Shown here one piece after another: positions 1 to 4,494 of a stretch of DNA of 6,776 bases. The stretch's first letter is position 1. The number at the start of each line of letters is the position of its first letter. The notes under the pieces were generated by a model that worked only from the letters and a program-made list of their open reading frames with translations, ran no database searches and was not told the DNA's origin. The DNA comes from a bacterium (GTDB lineage: Bacteria; AUK180; JAQVHJ01), in contig JAQVHJ010000136.1 of assembly GCA_028696285.1 (NCBI GenBank), forward strand, positions 1-6,776. The letters are read 5' to 3'. The translations under genes and the position numbers were made by a program.

Positions 1-37
1 AAACTACTGAACACACTGTTTATTTATACTTAATTAA

Positions 38-124
38 AATGTTACTTAGGACAAAAAAGCGAGGGTACTTATATAGCAGTTGAATGTGAAATTAACCGCG
101 GACCACGCGGACCACGCTGTGAAG
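38..124 (+). repeat. Mosaic core repeat, copy 1, with ACCGCGGACCACG tail
   Basis: The core includes GTTACTTAGG and GGTACTTATATAGCAGTTGA (64-83), then GAATGTGAAATTAACC. The tail module is a short tandem built on CGCGGACCACG (98-117). The AACTACTGA at 2-10, upstream of the core, recurs on the minus strand upstream of copy 4 (771-779), so the full unit probably begins near position 2. Confidence 0.75.
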
Positions 125-217
125 AAAACTTATATACTTTAAGATAAATTTTAAGTAATGAACCAAAGAGCAATTGATACTTAAACAGCAATTTAATGTA
201 ATATTTCACCACGGAGA
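124..217 (+). repeat. Mosaic core repeat, copy 2, with CACCACGGAGAG tail
   Basis: The unit starts with ACTTATATACTTTAAGAT and continues with AAGTAATGAACCAAAGAGC and GATACTTAAACAGCA, then a CACCACGGAGAGA tail. The nearest relative is copy 5 (6264-6350), which matches along the whole unit up to the tail, where the two sequences part. Confidence 0.8.
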
Positions 218-260
218 GATCCTTCACATTCGTTCGGGATAAACATCGCCCACGGAGATA

Positions 261-366
261 AAATTACTTAGTTGATATTAAATTAATATGGTTATACTGA
301 ACCAGAAAGCGATCGGTACTTATATAGCAAAAGAATGTAATCTTAACCGCAGAGGACGCAGAGAAG
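261..366 (+). repeat. Mosaic core repeat, copy 3, with ACCGCAGAGGACGCAGAG tail
   Basis: The unit opens with TTACTTAGTTGATATTAAAT, passes through GAACCAGAAAGC and GGTACTTATATAGCA to GAATGTAATC, and ends in the ACCGCAGAGGACGCAGAG module (346-363). Its upstream half is shared with copy 6 (6388 onward). Its downstream flank is shared, inverted, with copy 4. Confidence 0.8.
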
Positions 367-399
367 ATTAAATATTTAAATTTAATTTATAAACAGGTC

Positions 400-419
400 A
401 GCATAACATTCGTTATGCT
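400..419. repeat. Perfect hairpin AGCATAAC/GTTATGCT
   Basis: An 8-bp perfect stem (400-407 with 412-419) closes an ATTC loop. It directly follows ATTTATAAACAGGTC (385-399). The inverted partner copy (583-597) has almost nothing in place of this hairpin, so it looks like a separate small module. Confidence 0.7.
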
Positions 420-603
420 TTATTAATGTATAAATATATTCAAAAATAAAAGATAATGTTGTTGATGAAGAATTGATTATTCAATCAGTATAAAATATCT
501 TAATAAAATAGCTTGTTACCTAACTTAACCATCTCTTATTTTTGATATATATTATCCATTAATTCTTGAATACAAAGCATTCGACCTGTTTATAAATGTT
601 TAT

Positions 604-656
604 TTCTTGCAGTGTCCCGATATTTCCGGGCCGTGTAAAATAGTACGAATGAAATG
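604..656. repeat. 53-nt dispersed repeat, first copy, with inverted arms
   Basis: It matches 889-941 in 50 of 53 positions. It holds a CCCG/CGGG stem (617-630 region) and AAATAGTAC (638-646), which pairs perfectly over 9 bp with GTACTATTT (658-666) just past the repeat across an 11-nt loop. Confidence 0.8.
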
Positions 657-680
657 AGTACTATTTGCCGTTGCTAATAG

Positions 681-731
681 AACACATTCAATTGATCAAT
701 AAGTATCATAAGATTCTTGGTTCCAAGTAAC
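681..731 (-). repeat. Mosaic core repeat, copy 4, inverted
   Basis: Read on the minus strand from 731: GTTACTTGGAACCAAGAATC, then GATACTTATTGATCAATTGA, then ATGTGTT. This follows the core consensus of the + strand copies. On this strand the core is followed by the 53-nt CCGGAAATATCGGGACACTG module instead of a CAGAGGACGCAGAG tail. Confidence 0.75.
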
Positions 732-813
732 TCTATTATTTACTACAATAAAACGGCGTGTTCGGCGTGATCAGTAGTTGAAAACACATCTGATATCTTG
801 TTAAGTAGTAAAT

Positions 814-830
814 GTGCAGAACATCTGCAC
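814..830. repeat. Perfect hairpin GTGCAGA/TCTGCAC
   Basis: A 7-bp perfect stem with a 3-nt loop (ACA) in otherwise AT-rich DNA. There is no T-run on the + side and no gene nearby to terminate. It is probably a dispersed hairpin element. Confidence 0.6.
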
Positions 831-888
831 TATCATTTTAAATGCTATATTTACAATTTAAAATATTAAATCTTAAATGCGAAGCGTT

Positions 889-941
889 TTCTTGCAGTGT
901 TCCGGTATTTCCGGGTCGTGTAAAATAGTACGAATGAAATG
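889..941. repeat. 53-nt dispersed repeat, second copy
   Basis: Same orientation as 604-656, 285 nt downstream, differing at three positions (equivalents of 616, 620 and 631). The TCCGG/CCGGG stem is kept by a C-to-T wobble change and strengthened by an A-to-G change. The 9-bp AAATAGTAC hairpin is lost because the right arm is absent. Confidence 0.8.
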
Positions 942-1067
942 TCCACAATTTTTCCGTTGGTAAAAATAAGAGGTATTTATTATTATTGATGAAAACATTC
1001 CCCAACAATTCAAATTTTATTAAGTTTTTCGAGGAATTATAAAATACCCTAAAAATTACAAAAAACC

Positions 1068-1096
1068 TTGACAATTAATTTTTTTTATGTTATAAT
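1068..1096 (+). promoter_or_regulatory. Consensus sigma-70 promoter for the receptor gene
   Basis: A perfect -35 TTGACA (1068-1073) and a perfect -10 TATAAT (1091-1096) are separated by exactly 17 nt of T-rich spacer. Transcription would start near 1103 and give a leader of about 97 nt. Matching both hexamers and the optimal spacer is rare by chance even in AT-rich DNA, and the position just upstream of the receptor gene fits. This predicts strong, housekeeping-sigma expression; no operator is obvious around it. Confidence 0.85.
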
Positions 1097-1130
1097 TATT
1101 ATATATTAAACGAATTAAAGTAATTTATTC

Positions 1131-1142
1131 ACAAAGGAGGTG
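1131..1142 (+). promoter_or_regulatory. Extra full-length Shine-Dalgarno in the leader, without a fitting start codon
   Basis: ACAAAGGAGGTGA complements the 3' end of 16S rRNA over about ten bases, better than the site actually placed before the receptor ATG. No ATG, GTG or TTG lies 5-10 nt downstream. A GTG overlaps the site itself (1140) and would read only 14 codons to a stop at 1182-1184, too close to be normal. It could act as a ribosome standby site, mark a leader peptide, or be a remnant. Function is not established. Confidence 0.5.
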
Positions 1143-1188
1143 AATATAGTTCTTTTTTATAATTTAAGGGGTAACCTATTTTAAAATG

Positions 1189-1195
1189 AGGAGGG
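1189..1195 (+). promoter_or_regulatory. Ribosome binding site of the receptor gene
   Basis: AGGAGGG ends 4 nt before the ATG at 1200 and fixes that start. The same bases also read as a tiny frame ATG AGG AGG GTC TAA (1186-1200) whose stop overlaps the receptor start as TAATG. This is probably coincidental, but it would allow translational coupling. Confidence 0.85.
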
Positions 1196-1199
1196 TCTA

Positions 1200-3737
1200 A
1201 TGAGAAAGGTTTTTCTCACGCTCTTAACTTTGACATTTCTCTTTACCTCTTTAACAGTATTTGCCGGAACCACCGGAGCGCTTCTTGGTTTCATAACAGA
1301 AGAAGATGGTAGCCCGGTTGGTGAAGCAACAATAATGGTAGTAGAAAGAGACGTTTCAGTAGTATCAAATGAATATGGAATGTTCTCGATCCCTTCAGTT
1401 GCTCCCGGTTTATATACTGTGGAAGTAAAGAAAGCCGGCTACGGTCCGGTAAATATAGAAAAGGTAATCATTCAGGTTGACCTTACAACACCATTGAATG
1501 TTACCTTAAAGAAGTCAGAAGTAGAACTTGATCCGATCGTGGTAACAGCTTCCAGAATTTTAGTACACAGGGAACAGACCGGAACCGTTTACCGAGTTGA
1601 TCATGATGATGTTGTTGAGATGTCATCAAGAGATATTTTCCGTGTTGCCCAGGCAATGCCGGGAGTCATATCCAATGAAGACGGTCAGTTCAAGATCCGC
1701 GGATCGAGATATGACCAGACCTTATTCATGATTGACGGTTTAACTATCATGGATCCGTTCTGGAAAACCTTCGGCGCAACACCCAATGCCAAAGGTATTA
1801 TGGGAGAAGTTGCGGTTATTACCGGTGGTTTTGATGCAGAATACGGCGATGCCATAGGCGGGGTTGTTAATACAGTTTCAAGGAACCCCAATTATAAAGA
1901 ACACAGAGGTTCATTTACCTATTATACCTCCCAGGTACCTAATTACCATGATATGTGGACAGAATCAATTAAGCTTGGTGAGAAGGAATGGGATCTTGAT
2001 ATGGACGGTCCGTTAACACCGGATCTCGGTTATGTTTTTGCTGCCCAGGTCTTTAAGGCAAATGCATCAACCACTTCAGGTTATCAGAATGAGAACTATG
2101 AAGAGTTCCATGATTATCACTTCAAACTTTCTTATAACCTTTCACCTACAACAAACTTATCATATCACTATAACTACGGTTTTGCCTGGATCAGATTACA
2201 AGCTGCTTATGAAAATTCAGGTTTTCCCGGCTGGCCGATTCAGTTCCAGTTCAATAGAATGCATCATGCGATACTGGATACTTATATTGGCGATTATACC
2301 ACGGCTACATTAGCCTTGGGCTGGTTCCAGTCTGGTATTGATTTCGGACCGCATGCAGAAGATGAAGACGGGAATGTTCTCTGGAACGAGATTAAACCGT
2401 TATTTGAATATGACGGTGATGACTATTATGCGAAGCAGAGAACCAGAAGTGTTGCACAGGAAGTTAAGCTTGATGTTGAAACCAAGATGTTTGACCGCCA
2501 TACCTTGAAGAGCGGTGTTTCACTTCAACATACCTTCGTTGATATGTTCTGGACAGTTTGCTATGATACTTATTTCTTCGGCTCAAATGCGACCTGGCCT
2601 GAATTTGCATACTATGAAGATTGGGAACACAGCTATGACTATACTGCTGCGTATGTCCAGGATAAATATGACCTTATCAAGGATAAATTAACCTTAACCG
2701 CAGGTGTGCGTTATGAAGAATGGGGATTCATTCCTCAGGATAATTCAGTAGTAGCGCCTCGCGGCGGTGTTTCATATCAGCTTAATGATTATACTATTGT
2801 TAGAACTAACTATTCAAAGATGTATCAATCCCCGAATGTTGCTTCAGTTTATGAACATGATATTGGAGGTCTTCAGAACTACTTTGGTGACCAGGACTGG
2901 GGTAATACAGAAGATATCGTTCCTCAGGTAACAGATATTATCGAAGTAGGTTTCCAGAGACAGTTAGGCAATGACTATATTTTTGAAGTTAATGCCTATG
3001 ATAAACAGATGGATAAGATCCACTGTGTCTGGGAAAACCCGGTGACAAAGCTTTTGGAGTATAACAATGGCGGTTCCGGTTGGGCTCATGGCGTTGAGTT
3101 CACCTTGAGAAAGTCACTTTCAAATAATTTCAAGGGTTGGGTAAACTACTCATGGATGGAAGCCAAAGGAACAAATATTGCCAGGGACTTTACTGATTAC
3201 GATAACATCGGAACAGATGTCTGGGATAAAGAATATTACCTGGATTGGGATCAGACCCATAATATCAATGTTAACCTCTTCTATCAGACAGAGAATTTCT
3301 TCATGAACCTGATTTGGAGATGGGGTAGTGGATATCCTTATACTCCTCATGATAGTTTTGAAGATTTCGGTCTTGATGGTCTTGACAGTACAGTTGCACC
3401 ATTCCCGCCGGCAGATTACGGTGAGGGCAATGGCGTTTATGATGAAGGTGAAACGACATATGCATCAAATAACGGAGAAGTCTATAACTCAGAAAGATAT
3501 CCGGCATATAATCGTGTTGATGTCGTTATGAAGTTAAAACTGAAAAACCTTAATCTTTTCGGAGCGGAATACTGGTTCAATGTAACAGCCAGAAATATCT
3601 TCGATCATCATAACCTTAGACAAAGAGGCGGTAATGACCCGTCTGATATCGATCCGTACACCGGAGAACCTTGGATTAATAAGCCAACAGGCGGTACTAA
3701 AAGAAGAATTGTTGCCGGTATTGAAGCCAACTGGTAA
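1200..3737 (+). CDS. TonB-dependent outer-membrane receptor with N-terminal carboxypeptidase-regulatory-like domain
   Basis: An 845-residue outer-membrane active-transport barrel that would import a ligand using energy from TonB/ExbBD. A signal peptide (MRK, hydrophobic stretch, VFA|G cleavage near residue 22) is followed by a beta-sandwich of the CarboxypepD_reg type (about 23-105; G-x-P-V-x-G-A-T-like strand, NEYGMFSIPSVAPGLY turn). A TonB-box-like LDPIVVTAS lies at 110-118 and the plug at about 120-230, with IRG 167-169, IDG 178-180 and EYGDAIGGVVN 214-224. The rest is a barrel rich in aromatic, alternating strands ending in a terminal Trp, as usual for assembly by BamA. Length is normal for the family. 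The start at 1200 is supported by AGGAGGG 4 nt upstream and the signal peptide beginning at once. The gene ends with tandem stops TAA TAG. An acidic loop at 739-751 may bind calcium. No SusD-like partner is adjacent, so this need not be a SusC protein. Substrate unknown; family assignment is firm. Confidence 0.95.
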   Translation: MRKVFLTLLTLTFLFTSLTVFAGTTGALLGFITEEDGSPVGEATIMVVERDVSVVSNEYGMFSIPSVAPGLYTVEVKKAGYGPVNIEKVIIQVDLTTPLNVTLKKSEVELDPIVVTASRILVHREQTGTVYRVDHDDVVEMSSRDIFRVAQAMPGVISNEDGQFKIRGSRYDQTLFMIDGLTIMDPFWKTFGATPNAKGIMGEVAVITGGFDAEYGDAIGGVVNTVSRNPNYKEHRGSFTYYTSQVPNYHDMWTESIKLGEKEWDLDMDGPLTPDLGYVFAAQVFKANASTTSGYQNENYEEFHDYHFKLSYNLSPTTNLSYHYNYGFAWIRLQAAYENSGFPGWPIQFQFNRMHHAILDTYIGDYTTATLALGWFQSGIDFGPHAEDEDGNVLWNEIKPLFEYDGDDYYAKQRTRSVAQEVKLDVETKMFDRHTLKSGVSLQHTFVDMFWTVCYDTYFFGSNATWPEFAYYEDWEHSYDYTAAYVQDKYDLIKDKLTLTAGVRYEEWGFIPQDNSVVAPRGGVSYQLNDYTIVRTNYSKMYQSPNVASVYEHDIGGLQNYFGDQDWGNTEDIVPQVTDIIEVGFQRQLGNDYIFEVNAYDKQMDKIHCVWENPVTKLLEYNNGGSGWAHGVEFTLRKSLSNNFKGWVNYSWMEAKGTNIARDFTDYDNIGTDVWDKEYYLDWDQTHNINVNLFYQTENFFMNLIWRWGSGYPYTPHDSFEDFGLDGLDSTVAPFPPADYGEGNGVYDEGETTYASNNGEVYNSERYPAYNRVDVVMKLKLKNLNLFGAEYWFNVTARNIFDHHNLRQRGGNDPSDIDPYTGEPWINKPTGGTKRRIVAGIEANW

Positions 3738-3760
3738 TAGTTTCTTTTAACTCAAATTAC

Positions 3761-3797
3761 AAGGGCGGGGTAATCTTTATCCCGCCCTTTTTGTTTC
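3761..3797 (+). terminator. Intrinsic terminator after the receptor gene
   Basis: A 9-bp GC-rich perfect stem (AAGGGCGGG 3761-3769 with CCCGCCCTT 3781-3789) with an 11-nt loop runs directly into TTTTGTTT. It begins 23 nt after the stop codon. This is a classic Rho-independent terminator and separates the receptor from the protease downstream. Confidence 0.93.
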
Positions 3798-3810
3798 AAT
3801 AGTAAATGGT

Positions 3811-3834
3811 CCATGAACCACGTAGGGTTCATGG
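3811..3834. repeat. GTAG-loop hairpin, CCATGAACC arms
   Basis: A 9-bp perfect stem (3811-3819 with 3826-3834) closes the loop ACGTAG. The hairpin at 6130-6149 has the same ACC-AYGTAG-GGT centre but different outer arm bases that remain complementary. Confidence 0.75.
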
Positions 3835-3845
3835 CTAAAGAAACT

Positions 3846-3959
3846 GAGAGATTGCTTCCTCAGGTTCTTTGAACCTTCGTTCGCAATGACAAATGACGTT
3901 ATAATGTCATCGCGAGGGAACGAAGTGACCGTGGCGATCCATAATCGTGATTGGTGATT
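3846..3959. repeat. Long hairpin repeat unit A
   Basis: The left arm (3846-3890) runs from GAGAGATTGCTTCC to TTCGCAATGAC and contains an inner AGGTTC-TTT-GAACCT hairpin. The right arm (3906-3940) runs from GTCATCGCGAG to GGCGATCC. GATTGC and CGCAATGAC pair with the right arm with few mismatches. The extension ATAATCGTGATTGGTGATT (3941-3959) is shared with unit B. Confidence 0.82.
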
Positions 3960-3974
3960 CGTGATTCGTGATCC
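3947..3974. repeat. Short tandem repeat, four GTGATTC-like 7-mers
   Basis: GTGATTG, GTGATTC, GTGATTC and GTGATCC lie head to tail. A two-unit version, GTGATTGGTGATTG, occurs at 4261-4274 after unit B, so the tract appears to expand and contract at the same place in the repeat unit. Confidence 0.8.
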
Positions 3975-3984
3975 GGAATAGAAC

Positions 3985-4013
3985 ATTGAAAATTTTAAAT
4001 TGAAAATTGAAAA
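3985..4013. repeat. ATTGAAAATT tract
   Basis: A simple tract of ATTGAAAATT-type words (ATTGAAAATTTTAAATTG, then AAAATTGAAAA). It is low complexity, with no assigned role. Confidence 0.6.
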
Positions 4014-4075
4014 ACCGTGAATATAGCATTATTGATGTTGATGCAGATGCTCTTTTAGTGCGGTTAAAATGATAA

Positions 4076-4142
4076 TCGTGATTCGAAAGGATTGTATTAC
4101 AAACATCCGGTACGGACTGTAGGGGCTCCCGGCCTGACGCCC
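4076..4142 (+). repeat. Composite repeat CGTGATTCGAAA...TGTAGGGGC, copy 1
   Basis: CGTGATTCGAAAG is followed by GATTGTATTACAAAC, a TACGGACTGTAGGGGC block and a decayed GGGC...GCCC hairpin. It aligns with 5976-6048 over its whole length, with one short gap. Confidence 0.72.
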
Positions 4143-4147
4143 GAATT

Positions 4148-4273
4148 GAGAGATTGCTTCCTCAGGTTCTTTGAATCTTCGTTCGCAATGACTAATGATG
4201 TTATTTGGTTCGCGGACATGTGTATGTCATTGCGAGCCGAAGGCGTGGCAATCCATAATCGTGATTGGTGATT
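4148..4273. repeat. Long hairpin repeat unit B
   Basis: The left arm (4148-4192) differs from unit A by one base, which turns a G-C into a G-T pair in the inner hairpin. The right arm (4226-4254), GTCATTGCGAGCC to GGCAATCC, pairs perfectly with the CGCAATGAC and GATTGC ends. The same ATAATCGTGATTGGTGATT extension follows. Confidence 0.82.
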
Positions 4274-4338
4274 GACGCTTCACTCCGCTAGCTAGATCTC
4301 GACTTCGTCTCGATAACGTGAACCGTGATTCGAAATAT

Positions 4339-4380
4339 AGATTGCTTCCTCAGGTTCTTTGAACCTTCGTTCGCAATGAC
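4339..4380. repeat. Long hairpin repeat, left arm only (unit C)
   Basis: These 42 nt are identical to the corresponding part of unit A. No GTCATTGCGAG-type right arm follows. An unrelated imperfect hairpin (4381-4431) takes its place. Confidence 0.82.
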
Positions 4381-4431
4381 AGTGTACCTATGTACTACAT
4401 TGAGTGCATAGCCTTGCACGTGGTGTACACT
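4381..4431. repeat. Imperfect nested hairpin AGTGTAC...GTACACT
   Basis: An outer 7-bp stem (4381-4387 with 4425-4431) encloses a further GTGCA-TAGCCT-TGCAC hairpin. It abuts the lone left arm of unit C and lies about 50 nt upstream of the protease ribosome binding site. Confidence 0.5.
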
Positions 4432-4480
4432 GCTTCGCGAACGACGTTATTGGGTTTGCAGATGATAATGAAATTATTTT

Positions 4481-4489
4481 AAGGAGGAG
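4481..4489 (+). promoter_or_regulatory. Ribosome binding site of the protease gene
   Basis: AAGGAGGAG ends 5 nt before the ATG at 4495, giving optimal spacing and fixing the start. The sequence from about 4441 to 4480 is the only stretch upstream not assigned to a repeat, so the promoter must lie there or inside the repeats. GATAAT at 4464-4469 could be a -10 but has no acceptable -35. Confidence 0.88.
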
Positions 4490-4494
4490 ATTCA

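Larger units (their letters stand above)
1..1060. other. Gene-free, repeat-filled upstream region
   Basis: No reading frame here has a ribosome binding site together with a plausible protein. The stretch is AT-rich with islands of GC-richer repeat modules. It contains four copies of the mosaic core repeat (three +, one -), two copies of a 53-nt repeat, and several perfect hairpins. Between about 945 and 1060 only AT-rich DNA leading into the promoter is visible. Confidence 0.75.
3798..4480. other. Gene-free spacer between receptor and protease, built from hairpin repeats
   Basis: No credible coding frame or RNA gene is visible. The spacer holds a GTAG-loop hairpin, three copies of a 42-nt arm, two full long-hairpin units, GTGATTC tandems, an ATTGAAAATT tract and a composite repeat. 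About 4014-4075 shows nothing recognisable. CCGCTAGCTAGATCTCGACT (4286-4305) is rich in short palindromes but is not a known element. Confidence 0.75.

Noticed and set aside
38..366. Possible CRISPR array from spaced repeats
   Set aside because: The repeats are long and diverged, spacing is irregular (about 112 and 139 nt), the intervening DNA is itself repeated, and no cas gene is present.
838..1074. Minus-strand open frame of 78 codons
   Set aside because: Its middle is a translation of the 53-nt dispersed repeat (889-941). It has no ribosome binding site or recognisable domain and runs into the receptor promoter region.
1200..3737. SusC-type receptor of a glycan utilisation locus
   Set aside because: The regulatory-like domain fits, but no SusD-like lipoprotein or glycan enzyme gene is adjacent, so the narrower call is not supported.
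3777..3986. Minus-strand open frame of 69 codons
   Set aside because: It translates the terminator, GTAG-loop hairpin and long hairpin unit A. The protein is an artefact of repeat sequence.
4286..4311. Polylinker-like run of restriction palindromes (GCTAGC, AGATCT)
   Set aside because: Short palindromes are frequent in this spacer, and the neighbours are native repeats. Nothing else suggests vector sequence.
4464..4469. GATAAT as a -10 element for the protease gene
   Set aside because: No acceptable -35 at 16-18 nt (for example ACGACG), and the start site would nearly touch the ribosome binding site. A sigma-E-like GAAC at 4439-4442 also lacks a matching -10.
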